Assembly (NCBI RefSeq): GCF_023375815.1
Contig: NZ_CP067412.1
Coordinates: 5,704,001 to 5,768,000, forward strand
Source: Pseudomonas sp. HS6
Lineage (GTDB): Bacteria; Pseudomonadota; Gammaproteobacteria; Pseudomonadales; Pseudomonadaceae
Length of the DNA: 64,000 bases
Direction of reading: 5' to 3'
The notes beneath the pieces were generated by a model. The model saw only the letters and a program-made list of their open reading frames with translations. It ran no database searches and was not told where the DNA came from. Below are positions 23,468-32,078 of this stretch, piece by piece (position 1 is the first letter of the stretch; the number at the start of each line of letters is the position of its first letter). Position numbers and translations under genes: made by a program.

Positions 23468-24778
23468 TTAGCCGCGCGCGGCAGCGATCTTGATCAGCTT
23501 GGCGTAGTAGAACCCGTCATGCCCGCCCTGCTGGGCCAGCAATTGGCGACCATGCGGCTGCTTGATCCCGGCCTGCGTGGCCAGATCCAGTTCCCGGGCG
23601 CCCGGCGTGCGCTCAAGGAACGCGCCGATGACTTCGGTGTTCTCGGTCGGCAAGGTCGAGCAGGTGGCGTAGAGCAGGACGCCGCCCACTTCGAGGGTCT
23701 TCCACATGGCGTCGAGCAACTCGCCTTGCAGTTGCGCGAGGGCGGCGATGTCGTCGGCCTGACGGGTCAGCTTGATGTCCGGGTGACGGCGGATCACCCC
23801 GGTGGCCGAGCATGGTGCGTCGAGCAGGATGCGCTGGAACGGTTTGCCGTCCCACCAGGTTGCCGTGTCGCGACCGTCGGCGGCGATCAGTTCGGCGTTC
23901 AGGCCGAGCCGTTCGAGGTTTTCCTTTACCCGCACCAGACGCTTGGCTTCCAGGTCCACCGCCACCACGCCGGCCAGCGCCGGTTCGGCTTCAAGGATGT
24001 GGCAGGTCTTGCCACCCGGCGCGCAGCAGGCGTCCAGCACCCGCTGGCCTGGCGCAAGGTCGAGCAAATCGGCAGCCAGTTGCGCGGCTTCGTCCTGCAC
24101 GCTGATCCAGCCTTCAGCGAAACCCGGCAGGCTGCGCACATCGGCGGCAGCGTCGAGGATAATGCCGTCGCGGCTGAAAGTGCACGGTTGCGCGGCGATG
24201 CCTGCTTCAGTCAGCAGACCGAGGTAAGCGTCGCGGCTGTGATGAAGGCGATTGACCCGCAGGATCATCGGTGGATGCGCGTTGTTCGCCTCGCAGATGG
24301 CTTCCCACTGTTCAGGCCAGAAGGCCTTCAGGGATTTTTGCAGCCAGCGCGGGTGGGCGGTGCGCACCACCGGATCGCGTTCCAGTTCGGCGAAGATCGC
24401 CTCATGTTCGCGCTGGGCATTGCGCAGCACTGCGTTGAGCAAACCCTTGGCCCATGGCTTTTTCAGCTTGTCCGCGCAACCGACGGTTTCGCCGATGGCG
24501 GCGTGCGGCGGGACGCGGGTGTAGAGCAACTGATAGAGACCGACCAGCAACAGCGCCTCGACATCGGCGTCCGCAGCCTTGAACGGCTTCTGCAGCAGTT
24601 TTTCCGCCAGCGCCGACAAGCGTGGCTGCCAGCGGGCGGTGCCGAAAGCCAGATCCTGAGTGAAGCCGCGATCGCGATCCTCGACCTTGTCCAGCTGCGT
24701 CGGCAGGGAGCTGTTGAGCGAAGCCTTGCCGCTCAGAACGGCGGCGAGTGCCTTGGCGGCGGCCAGACGCGGGTTCAT
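23468..24778 (-). CDS. rsmB: 16S rRNA (cytosine-967-C5)-methyltransferase RsmB
   Basis: SAM-dependent enzyme that methylates C967 of 16S rRNA. The 436 residues have an N-terminal NusB-like RNA-binding domain (about 1-140). The methyltransferase domain has motif [18 protein letters not shown], motif [19 protein letters not shown] (catalytic Cys) and the second cysteine motif [11 protein letters not shown]. The start codon overlaps the fmt stop by four bases (ATGA). Confidence 0.97.
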   Translation of the reverse strand: MNPRLAAAKALAAVLSGKASLNSSLPTQLDKVEDRDRGFTQDLAFGTARWQPRLSALAEKLLQKPFKAADADVEALLLVGLYQLLYTRVPPHAAIGETVGCADKLKKPWAKGLLNAVLRNAQREHEAIFAELERDPVVRTAHPRWLQKSLKAFWPEQWEAICEANNAHPPMILRVNRLHHSRDAYLGLLTEAGIAAQPCTFSRDGIILDAAADVRSLPGFAEGWISVQDEAAQLAADLLDLAPGQRVLDACCAPGGKTCHILEAEPALAGVVAVDLEAKRLVRVKENLERLGLNAELIAADGRDTATWWDGKPFQRILLDAPCSATGVIRRHPDIKLTRQADDIAALAQLQGELLDAMWKTLEVGGVLLYATCSTLPTENTEVIGAFLERTPGARELDLATQAGIKQPHGRQLLAQQGGHDGFYYAKLIKIAAARG

Positions 24779-25734
24779 TGCGCGTCCACCGCTGCGCCAA
24801 GCACGATGCCGGTGGCGAATTTCTCACGACGGCTGTTGAACAAATCGCTGAAGTTCAGCGCCTTGCCGCCGGGCAATTGCAGGCGGGTCAGGCACAGCGC
24901 CTGTTCGCCACAGGCGACGAGAAGGCCGTCCTTGCTGGCGCCGAGGATGGTGCCCGGTGCGCCGTTGCCTTCGGCCAGCGTCGCCGCCAACACTTTCAGC
25001 GCTTCGCCATTGAGCGTGCTGTGGGTGATCGGCCATGGATTGAAGGCGCGGACCAGACGCTCCAGCTCGACGGCCGGGCGGCTCCAGTCGATGCGTGCTT
25101 CGTCCTTGTTCAGTTTGTGCGCGTAGGTGGCGAGGTCGTCGTTCTGCACTTCGCCTTCCAGGGTGCCAGCGGCCAGGCCGGCAATCGCTTGCACGACGGC
25201 AGGCGGGCCCATTTCGGCGAGGCGGTCGTGGAGGCTGCCGCCGGTGTCGTCGGCGCTGATCGGGGTCACGACCTTGAGCAGCATCGGACCGGTATCGAGG
25301 CCCGCTTCCATGCGCATTACGGTTACGCCGCTTTCGGCGTCGCCTGCTTCGACGGCGCGCTGGATCGGCGCCGCACCGCGCCAGCGTGGCAGCAGGGAGG
25401 CGTGGCTGTTGATGCAGCCCAGACGCGGAATATCCAGCACCACTTGCGGCAGGATCAGGCCGTAGGCAACCACCACCATCAAGTCAGGCTTCAGCTCAGC
25501 GAGCTCGGCCTGGGCGTCAGCGTTGCGCAGGGTCGGCGGCTGCAACACCTGGATATTGTTTTCCAGAGCGAGCTGTTTGACCGGGCTCGGCATCAGTTTT
25601 TGCCCACGACCGGCCGGGCGATCCGGTTGGGTGTAGACCGCAACGATCTCGTAAGGGCTGTCCAGCAGTGCCTTGAGGTGTTCGGCGGCGAATTCCGGGG
25701 TGCCAGCAAAAACGATGCGCAGTGGCTCAGTCAT
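24775..25734 (-). CDS. fmt: Methionyl-tRNA formyltransferase
   Basis: Formylates initiator Met-tRNA using 10-formyltetrahydrofolate. The 319 residues begin [20 protein letters not shown]. The catalytic region includes [19 protein letters not shown] (Asn and His) and [16 protein letters not shown] (Asp). The C-terminal OB-like domain binds tRNA. It lies between def and rsmB, separated from def by a terminator hairpin. Confidence 0.98.
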   Translation of the reverse strand: MTEPLRIVFAGTPEFAAEHLKALLDSPYEIVAVYTQPDRPAGRGQKLMPSPVKQLALENNIQVLQPPTLRNADAQAELAELKPDLMVVVAYGLILPQVVLDIPRLGCINSHASLLPRWRGAAPIQRAVEAGDAESGVTVMRMEAGLDTGPMLLKVVTPISADDTGGSLHDRLAEMGPPAVVQAIAGLAAGTLEGEVQNDDLATYAHKLNKDEARIDWSRPAVELERLVRAFNPWPITHSTLNGEALKVLAATLAEGNGAPGTILGASKDGLLVACGEQALCLTRLQLPGGKALNFSDLFNSRREKFATGIVLGAAVDAQ

Positions 25735-25749
25735 GGGGGAGTCTCATAA

Positions 25750-25779
25750 AAAGAAAAAGGCTTGCCGCAGCAAGCCTTT
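25750..25779 (-). terminator. Rho-independent terminator between def and fmt
   Basis: Perfect 10-bp stem, arms 25756-25765 and 25770-25779, four-base loop. Read on the minus strand it is followed by TTTTTCTTTTT, so it points from def toward fmt. It should reduce or stop read-through, which implies a separate promoter for fmt or partial attenuation. Confidence 0.8.
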
Positions 25780-25790
25780 GGAGAGGGGCA

Positions 25791-26297
25791 TCAAGCGTTC
25801 TGGCGGTGCTGCTTTTCCAGTTTCTTCTTGATCCGGTCGCGTTTGAGCGTGGACAGGTAATCGACGAACAACTTGCCGTTGAGGTGGTCGCATTCGTGCT
25901 GGATGCACACCGCGAGCAGACCTTCGGCGATCAGTTCGTAAGGCTTGCCGTCACGATCAAGCGCCTTGATCCTGACCTTCTGCGGGCGGTCGACGTTTTC
26001 GTAGAAGCCCGGCACCGAGAGGCAGCCTTCCTGGTACTGCTCCATTTCGTCGGTCAGCGATTCGAACTCGGGGTTGATGAACACCCGGGGTTCGGTGCGG
26101 TCTTCGGAAAGGTCCATCACGACGATACGTTTGTGCACGTTGACCTGGGTCGCGGCAAGGCCGATGCCCGGCGCTTCATACATTGTTTCAAACATGTCAT
26201 CGACCAGTTGACGCACTTCGTCGTCCACTACAGCCACAGGTTTGGCGATAGTGCGCAGACGCGGGTCCGGAAATTCGAGGATGTTCAAAATGGCCAT
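25791..26297 (-). CDS. def: Peptide deformylase
   Basis: Metalloenzyme that removes the N-formyl group from nascent proteins, the step after Fmt. The 168 residues hold the three family motifs: GIGLAATQV (near 45), EGCLSVPG (cysteine metal ligand) and QHECDHLNG (HExxH metal site). The start giving [15 protein letters not shown] is standard; a longer frame upstream has no support. It is divergent from the LysM gene, with 170 bases between the two starts. Confidence 0.98.
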   Translation of the reverse strand: MAILNILEFPDPRLRTIAKPVAVVDDEVRQLVDDMFETMYEAPGIGLAATQVNVHKRIVVMDLSEDRTEPRVFINPEFESLTDEMEQYQEGCLSVPGFYENVDRPQKVRIKALDRDGKPYELIAEGLLAVCIQHECDHLNGKLFVDYLSTLKRDRIKKKLEKQHRQNA

Positions 26298-26467
26298 AAG
26301 CTTGATTGCTGCACGTGTGAGGTAAAGTCGGGTCGATGGCCTGGCGGGTCCGAAGATGCAGGCTACCGTTGTGAAACGTAGCTCCTTGAATTTCAGCATA
26401 GAGCAGGGAGCGAGCCACGGGGGCTCTGGCGTTTCACGCGAACGCACATAATAAAGGGATTCACCGC

Positions 26468-27493
26468 ATGAGGAAATCACTACTCGCCCTGCTGTTTCTG
26501 GCTTCGGTCGGTACAGCGCACGGGCAAGTGCAACTCAAGGAAGGTTTTCCACAGCAATACACGGTGGTTTCGGGGGATACGCTCTGGGACATCTCCGGTA
26601 AATATTTGCGCGAACCCTGGCAGTGGCCGCAGCTGTGGCGGGCCAATCCGCAGATTGAAAACCCCAACCTTATCTATCCGGGCGACACGCTGACGCTCAG
26701 TTACGTCAACGGCCAGCCCCGCCTGACCCTCAATCGCGGGGTGTCGCGCGGCACCATCAAGCTGTCGCCCCGGATCCGCAGCAGCCCGGTGGCCGAGGCG
26801 ATCCCGAGCATTCCGCTGAAATCCATCAACAGCTTTCTGCTGAGCAACCGCATCGTCGACAAGGTCGAGGACTTCGACAAGGCGCCGTACATCGTTGCCG
26901 GCGATGCCGAGCGCGTGCTCAGCGGCACCGGTGACCGGATCTTCGCCCGCGGGCATTTCGACCCGAACCAGCCGGTCTACGGGATCTTCCGCCAAGGCAA
27001 GGTCTACACCGATCCGCAGAGCAAGGAGTTCCTGGGGATCAACGCCGACGACATCGGCGGCGGTGAAATCGTCGCCACCGAGGGCGACGTCGCGACCCTG
27101 GCCCTGCAACGCACGACCCAGGAAGTGCGCCTCGGCGACCGTCTGTTCAGCGGCGAGGAACGCTCGATCAACTCGACCTTCATGCCCAGCGCTCCCACTA
27201 CCGACATCAACGGTCTGATCATCGATGTGCCGCGCGGCGTTACGCAGATCGGCGCGATGGACGTGGTGACACTGAACAAGGGCAAACGCGACGGTCTGGC
27301 CGAGGGCAACGTGCTGGTGGTGATGAAAACCGGGGAAACCGTGCGTGACCGAATCACCGGCCAGCCGTTGAAAATCCCCGATGAACGCGCCGGATTGCTG
27401 ATGGTGTTCCGCACCTACGACAAGCTCAGCTACGGCTTGGTATTGAACGCATCGCGCTCGTTGGCGGTGCTGGACAAGGTGCGAAATCCTTAG
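26468..27493 (+). CDS. LysM-domain protein of TsaP type
   Basis: The 341 residues carry a signal peptide ([20 protein letters not shown]), so the protein is exported. A LysM peptidoglycan-binding domain follows at about 28-78 ([18 protein letters not shown] to IYPGDTLTL). The remainder lacks catalytic motifs and resembles the FlgT-like C-terminal domain. In P. aeruginosa the gene at this position (PA0020, from memory) is TsaP, a peptidoglycan-bound partner of the type IV pilus secretin. That role is family-based inference. The start has a clear upstream AAAGGGA element. Confidence 0.85.
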   Translation: MRKSLLALLFLASVGTAHGQVQLKEGFPQQYTVVSGDTLWDISGKYLREPWQWPQLWRANPQIENPNLIYPGDTLTLSYVNGQPRLTLNRGVSRGTIKLSPRIRSSPVAEAIPSIPLKSINSFLLSNRIVDKVEDFDKAPYIVAGDAERVLSGTGDRIFARGHFDPNQPVYGIFRQGKVYTDPQSKEFLGINADDIGGGEIVATEGDVATLALQRTTQEVRLGDRLFSGEERSINSTFMPSAPTTDINGLIIDVPRGVTQIGAMDVVTLNKGKRDGLAEGNVLVVMKTGETVRDRITGQPLKIPDERAGLLMVFRTYDKLSYGLVLNASRSLAVLDKVRNP

Positions 27494-27518
27494 CTGGCTT
27501 CACAAGTTACCAACAGAG

Positions 27519-27527
27519 TTATCCACA
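27519..27527 (+). promoter_or_regulatory. Perfect DnaA box upstream of dprA
   Basis: TTATCCACA in the form AGTTATCCACAGC, 46 bases before the dprA start codon, where it could overlap the dprA promoter. Confidence 0.45.
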
Positions 27528-27572
27528 GCTTGTTCCGAAAGGTTCGGGGCTTATAACGATCAAGGATGATCC

Positions 27573-28673
27573 ATGATGATGCCTGTCTGTACACCGGTTT
27601 CCCCGGCGGAACTGGAAGCGCGTTTGCGCCTGCACCGTTTGCCGGAAATCGGCCCGAAACGTTTTTCCCGGTTGCTCGAAGCATTCGGCTCGGCCTCCAA
27701 GGCCATCAGTGCGCCGGCCAGTGCCTGGCGTTCGTTGGGCTTGCCGGTGGCGAGCGCCGACGCTCGCCGTTGCCCTGAAGTGCGCGACGGTGCCAGTCGC
27801 GCACTGGCCTGGCTAGAGCGCCCGGGCCAGCATTTGCTGATGTGGGACCAGCCGGATTACCCGGCATTGCTGGCGCAGATTCCTGATCCACCACCGCTGC
27901 TGTTTGTGGCCGGTGACACTTTTATTCTGGAAAAACCACAGCTGGCGATGGTCGGTAGTCGCCGCGCTTCACGTCCGGGCATGGACACCGCTACGGCGTT
28001 TGCCCGCAGTCTGGCCGGAGCCGGTTTCGTCATCACCAGTGGCCTGGCGCTTGGCATCGATGCCGCGGTGCATCAAGCCGCGCTCGACGTCGGCGGGCAA
28101 ACCGTGGGTGTGCTGGGCACCGGCCTGGAAAAATTTTATCCACAGCGCAATCGGCGGCTGGCGGACGCGATGATTGCCTCGGGCAGTGCGGTGATTTCGG
28201 AGTTTCCACTGGACGCCGGGCCGACCGCGAGCAACTTCCCCAGGCGCAACCGGATCATCAGCGGTTTGTCCCTCGGCGTATTGGTGGTTGAGGCCAGTGT
28301 GGCCAGTGGTTCGCTGATCACCGCGCGACTGGCGGCGGAACAGGGCCGCGAGGTCTATGCGATCCCGGGTTCGATCCATCACCCCGGCGCGCGCGGTTGC
28401 CATCAACTGATCCGCGATGGCGCGGTGCTGGTGGAAACCATCGAACACATCCTCGAGGCCCTGCGTGGCTGGCAGCTCTTGCCGGTGTCCACGACCGCAG
28501 CGGCCACGGACAATCTGCTGCTAAGTCTGCTGCATGCCGCGCCCCACACCAGCGAGGGCCTGGCCGACAGCAGTGGCTGGGCGTTGCCCAAAGTCTTGGC
28601 GGCGTTGACCGAATTGGAGATGGATGGCCGCGCGGTGTGTGAAAACGGCCGCTGGTTTGCGCGGGTAAGCTAG
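27573..28673 (+). CDS. dprA: DNA-processing protein DprA (Smf)
   Basis: Single-strand DNA-binding RecA loader used in natural transformation. The 366 residues have an N-terminal SAM-like domain (about 14-75). The Rossmann-like DprA core has AMVGSRRASRPGM, TSGLALGIDAAVHQAAL, NFPRRNRIISGLSLGVLVVEA and SGSLITARLAAEQGREVYAIPGS (split here only for reading). A C-terminal winged-helix segment ends the protein. Three consecutive ATG codons begin the gene; the first has AAGGA at a good distance. A second perfect DnaA box is at 28136-28144. Confidence 0.96.
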   Translation: MMMPVCTPVSPAELEARLRLHRLPEIGPKRFSRLLEAFGSASKAISAPASAWRSLGLPVASADARRCPEVRDGASRALAWLERPGQHLLMWDQPDYPALLAQIPDPPPLLFVAGDTFILEKPQLAMVGSRRASRPGMDTATAFARSLAGAGFVITSGLALGIDAAVHQAALDVGGQTVGVLGTGLEKFYPQRNRRLADAMIASGSAVISEFPLDAGPTASNFPRRNRIISGLSLGVLVVEASVASGSLITARLAAEQGREVYAIPGSIHHPGARGCHQLIRDGAVLVETIEHILEALRGWQLLPVSTTAAATDNLLLSLLHAAPHTSEGLADSSGWALPKVLAALTELEMDGRAVCENGRWFARVS

Positions 28674-28727
28674 GTTTTACATTGAAGATCGGTAAACTGC
28701 GCAAAACCTGTTTTCGGAGAGTTTTTC

Positions 28728-29285
28728 ATGGTCAACAGTTGGCGTGTGCAACAAGCCGCACGAGAGATTCGCGCCGGGGCGGTGATTGCCTATCCAACCG
28801 AAGCCGTCTGGGGGCTGGGGTGCGATCCGTGGAATGAAGAAGCGGTGGATCGTTTGTTGGCGATCAAGAACCGCTCGGCGGACAAAGGGCTGATCCTGGT
28901 CGCCGACAACATTCGTCAGTTCGATTTCCTGTTCGAGGATTTCCCCCAGGACTGGATCGACCGTATGGCCAGTACCTGGCCGGGTCCGAACACTTGGCTG
29001 GTGCCGCATCAGAATCTTTTGCCGGAGTGGGTGACTGGAGTGCACGACACCGTGGCGCTGCGAGTCAGCGATCATCCGCAGGTGCGGGATCTGTGCTCGC
29101 TGGTCGGGCCGTTGATTTCGACCTCGGCCAATCCGCAGGGGCGTCCGGCGGCGAAGAGTCGCTTGCGGGTCGAGCAGTATTTCCGTGGTCAGATCGATCT
29201 GGTGCTCGGCGGAGCGCTTGGCGGACGCAAGAACCCGAGTCTGATTCGGGATCTGGCCACCGGCAATGTCGTGCGCCCAGCCTGA
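28728..29285 (+). CDS. tsaC: L-threonylcarbamoyladenylate synthase TsaC
   Basis: Makes threonylcarbamoyl-AMP from threonine, bicarbonate and ATP, the first step of t6A37 tRNA modification. The 185 residues match the YrdC fold: [33 protein letters not shown], the TWPGPNTW motif and [14 protein letters not shown]. Length is typical of the short TsaC form. In P. aeruginosa, as I remember it, qor and hemF follow directly; here a five-gene cluster intervenes. Confidence 0.97.
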   Translation: MVNSWRVQQAAREIRAGAVIAYPTEAVWGLGCDPWNEEAVDRLLAIKNRSADKGLILVADNIRQFDFLFEDFPQDWIDRMASTWPGPNTWLVPHQNLLPEWVTGVHDTVALRVSDHPQVRDLCSLVGPLISTSANPQGRPAAKSRLRVEQYFRGQIDLVLGGALGGRKNPSLIRDLATGNVVRPA

Positions 29286-29308
29286 TATCACCCTTGGTTA
29301 ATTCTGTG

Positions 29309-29340
29309 AGTACTCCTCGGCTTCCATAGCGAGGAGTACT
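29309..29340. repeat. Perfect inverted repeat between tsaC and the accessory cluster
   Basis: AGTACTCCTCG (29309-29319) and CGAGGAGTACT (29330-29340) form an 11-bp perfect stem around a ten-base loop, 24 bases after the tsaC stop. No T-run follows directly, so it is a poor classical terminator. It may end tsaC by another route or be an operator for the downstream cluster. Confidence 0.7.
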
Positions 29341-29557
29341 ACGCATGCCTGCGATTTTTCCTTCATGGAACTGAAAATACAGCGTGTTTTTATAGTTTGA
29401 ATTTTTCCTTTCTATGTCAGATGAATCGGTAAGTATTCATTTGTTGTAATTTTTCCGACGTTATTCTCAGAAGTCGCGCAGTGGCGATTTTTCTAAAACC
29501 ATTCATTATTTCAATGCGCTCAGAAAACTTCGATAAGTTAACGGCTGCGGGGAAGAA
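29341..29557 (+). promoter_or_regulatory. AT-rich leader of the five-gene cluster
   Basis: A 217-base stretch with several T-runs, clearly more AT-rich than the surrounding chromosome, leading to GGGGAAG seven bases or so before the ATG at 29558. It must contain the cluster promoter, but no confident -35/-10, sigma-54 or LuxR-type box could be picked out by eye. Confidence 0.4.
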
Positions 29558-30229
29558 ATGGATATCAGGGATTTGCAATTAACGGACTGTCTGCAGGCAC
29601 TACAGGCGACCTTGAAAAGTCGTTATGAAAGTTATCGTATCGTTATTCTTGAAGCTGGATCAGATACGCAAGAGTTTGAACAGTTTGTTGCTCGTCATTT
29701 TAGACTGCGATTGCAGCACTACATGTTGACACCCAAAGCCAGGTCGTTTGAGACACGCCTGGCTATTAGCTCGCGCAGCACCCACTTTTTGTTATATCTG
29801 CACGACAGACTCATGGCGGTATTGAGAGTGACCCCATCTCCGTTCGAATGGGTATCACTGGCGCAGCAGCATGTTTCTCCTACCGTGGCGCTGTCGCGCC
29901 ATGTCGAGTTCAGCCGCTTGATCAGTCACTCGCAAAATCAATTCCCGATGTCGGTCAACGGCCTGCTGGCGGCCGCCACCGAATGGGCGATCAAACACGG
30001 TTATGAAGGCGTTACCGCCCTCTGCCGATCACCGCAACGGCGATTCTTCCAGCGCTTCGGCCTGACGCCGATCACTTCCGATGCTCTACACATCGAACAC
30101 CGCAAACGCGGTGATTACTGGCTGCTTTCAGCTCAATGGCAGCATATTTTCACCGCGCTTCAACAACCCACTCACCTACTCGCCAACCCATCGGAGAAAC
30201 ACGTTGATGAATGTGCCCCTCAGTTTTAA
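29558..30229 (+). CDS. LuxI/FeeM-like GNAT-fold acyltransferase
   Basis: Unnamed 223-residue protein, gene 1 of a five-gene operon. Residues 76-96 (FLLYLHDRLMAVLRVTPSPF) resemble the central strands of autoinducer synthases. VEFSRLISH (116-124) matches the ELSRF-type motif of LuxI and FeeM proteins, with E117 and R120. A helix at 134-148 and FFQRFGL (163-169) follow as in that fold. LuxI and FeeM enzymes transfer an acyl chain from acyl-ACP to the amine of SAM or an amino acid, so an N-acylation is the likely reaction. There is no signal peptide. Base composition is AT-richer than in neighbouring chromosomal genes, suggesting transfer. The substrate is unknown. Confidence 0.6.
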   Translation: MDIRDLQLTDCLQALQATLKSRYESYRIVILEAGSDTQEFEQFVARHFRLRLQHYMLTPKARSFETRLAISSRSTHFLLYLHDRLMAVLRVTPSPFEWVSLAQQHVSPTVALSRHVEFSRLISHSQNQFPMSVNGLLAAATEWAIKHGYEGVTALCRSPQRRFFQRFGLTPITSDALHIEHRKRGDYWLLSAQWQHIFTALQQPTHLLANPSEKHVDECAPQF

Positions 30230-30941
30230 CCAACAGTTAAGCCTGCTCGATGAACGAATCGAAAAGTCATGGGCCGATATTCTGGAGAACTCGCGGCTGG
30301 TAAAGGCCATTCGCGAGGGCTGTGTTTCCAGAGCGTTATATGCAATCTACATGATCGAAACTTTTCACTACACGGCACACAATGCGCGTAATCAGGGATT
30401 GGTGGGCGTTCGACATGCGGATAATCCGGTGTACGCAAAATTCTGCTTTGAACATGCGGCACAGGAAGTTGGTCATGAAAAAATGGCATTACACGATGTC
30501 ATGAGTCTTGGTCTGAAAAATGAAGTATTTGATATTCCATCTGCACTTCCAGAGACTGATGTATTGATTGCCTATCTGTACTGGATTTCTTTTACTGGTA
30601 ATCCATTACAGCGGCTTGGTTATAGTTATTGGGCAGAAAATGCCTACCAGTTCATTACTCCGCTTATTGACCGTCTGAGTGAAACGTTGGAGCTGAAATC
30701 CTCTCAACTGACATTCTTCGTTGCACATTCCGACATCGATCTCGAGCACTTCAACGAAATCAAACTCATGCTGCAGCGCACCTGCAAGCGTCAGGACGAT
30801 TGGGAGGCCATTGCCACAGTCATGGAAACCAGCCTGCGCCTGACCGGCAACATGCTTGAGGCCGTTTATGAGCAGTATGAAGCCTGGCAAAAAGGGCTGG
30901 CACCCCGCTATGACTTCCTTCACGCCCTGGACAACCAATGA
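30207..30941 (+). CDS. Haem-oxygenase-like diiron oxygenase (HDO/TenA-PqqC fold)
   Basis: Gene 2 of the operon, 244 residues, all-helical. Metal-ligand pattern: E51-x6-H58 (ETFHYTAH), a mid-helix glutamate (candidate E144 in WAENAYQF), then H174-x3-D178-x2-H181 (HSDIDLEH). This spacing is the diiron signature of the HDO superfamily (CADD, UndA, SznF, BesC and relatives), which does N-oxygenation, desaturation or oxidative C-C cleavage on amino acids or fatty acids. EHAAQEVGHEK (82-92) is an additional conserved-looking acidic/His helix. The start is the ATG with GGAG upstream; it overlaps gene 1 by 23 bases. The reaction cannot be named from sequence. Confidence 0.7.
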   Translation: MNVPLSFNQQLSLLDERIEKSWADILENSRLVKAIREGCVSRALYAIYMIETFHYTAHNARNQGLVGVRHADNPVYAKFCFEHAAQEVGHEKMALHDVMSLGLKNEVFDIPSALPETDVLIAYLYWISFTGNPLQRLGYSYWAENAYQFITPLIDRLSETLELKSSQLTFFVAHSDIDLEHFNEIKLMLQRTCKRQDDWEAIATVMETSLRLTGNMLEAVYEQYEAWQKGLAPRYDFLHALDNQ

Positions 30942-30983
30942 AGACCTCACGCCCATGTTCATATCAGGTGGCTGGAGGTAGAC

Positions 30984-32078
30984 ATGGCTGACTATTTCAA
31001 CCAGCTCAACTACACGTTGGGGGATGAGGATACCTCGCTCGAGTATGCGATCCTGCCCAGGCATGCCCGACACGTGCTGGGAATTGCCGGATGCGGCGGG
31101 CGCCTGTTGCCGCTGCTGGCCGCCACCCCGTTACGCATGACCTGTACCGATATCAGTGCGCCGCAACTGGCGTTCACCCGGTTGCGACTGGCGCTACTGG
31201 AACAGACCGATCACGAGTCGTTCATGGATTTCATGGGCTATCGGAGGGAAGGTCTGAGGGCACGGCGACGATCCATTTTTCAGCAATTGATCTTACCGCC
31301 CGAGGACCGTCGCTGGTTGTCCGGGTTGTTCCAGTCCCGGCACTGGGAAGCGCCGATTTACATGGGCGCATTCGAGCAGACCCTGAAGCGGCTGGCGAAG
31401 ATCACCGGGCTGTTTACCGGCAAAGCGGGTCGGGGCATTTTTCAGTTCGGCTGTCTTGAAGAACAATCGGAATATTACCGAAAGCGTTTTCCGCTCAAGC
31501 GCTGGAAGGCCGTGATCGCTTTGCTGGGCAACGCAGCAGTACTCAATTCGCTGTTGTACAAAGGCTCGTTTCCCCCCAACAACCTCGGTATCAGTTCCCG
31601 CTCGGCCTATCTGGAAATTTTCCATAGGTTGTTCACCTCTCAGGTGGTCCGCGAGAGCTTTTTCCTGCAAATGCTGTTTTTCGGCGAACTGCGCTATCCG
31701 CAAGGCTTCCCGCTGGAGTGCGACCCGGAGATTTTCCAGCGTGCCCGTGAGGGGCTTCTACAGTGCGAGTTACGTGTGGTGCAGGCTGACATCCTCGACT
31801 GCGTTGCAGGGCAAACCGGGATCGATTTCGTCTCGCTGTCGGACGTGCCTTCCTTCCTGCCCGAAACGGCCGGTCCCCATGTTCTGCAGCGCCTTGCCCC
31901 GGCGCTCTCGGAAAACGCGCGGGTGGTCATGCGTGGCCATCTGCATGTGGTTCAACCCGATTGTGCAGGCTTCTGCGATATCACCCATCAGTACCAGGCA
32001 GAGATCGCACGAGAAAAAACCCAGCTCTGGCGTGTGCAGGTCTATCGCCGGACAGCCGCTATGCAGGTATCCCGATGA
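30984..32078 (+). CDS. BtaA-like SAM 3-amino-3-carboxypropyl transferase (DUF3419 family)
   Basis: Gene 3 of the operon, 364 residues. The N-terminus FNQLNYTLGDEDTSLEYAIL and the SAM-binding loop VLGIAGCGGRLLPLLA (31-46), followed by an acidic strand end TCTDISAPQLAF (D56), match the DUF3419/BtaA family. A C-terminal block FVSLSDVPSFLP is also typical. BtaA moves the 3-amino-3-carboxypropyl group of SAM onto diacylglycerol in betaine-lipid synthesis. No BtaB-like N-methyltransferase lies beside it, so the acceptor is probably a different molecule. Its stop overlaps the start of gene 4 (ATGA). GC content is nearer to the chromosome average than in genes 1-2. Confidence 0.65.
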   Translation: MADYFNQLNYTLGDEDTSLEYAILPRHARHVLGIAGCGGRLLPLLAATPLRMTCTDISAPQLAFTRLRLALLEQTDHESFMDFMGYRREGLRARRRSIFQQLILPPEDRRWLSGLFQSRHWEAPIYMGAFEQTLKRLAKITGLFTGKAGRGIFQFGCLEEQSEYYRKRFPLKRWKAVIALLGNAAVLNSLLYKGSFPPNNLGISSRSAYLEIFHRLFTSQVVRESFFLQMLFFGELRYPQGFPLECDPEIFQRAREGLLQCELRVVQADILDCVAGQTGIDFVSLSDVPSFLPETAGPHVLQRLAPALSENARVVMRGHLHVVQPDCAGFCDITHQYQAEIAREKTQLWRVQVYRRTAAMQVSR

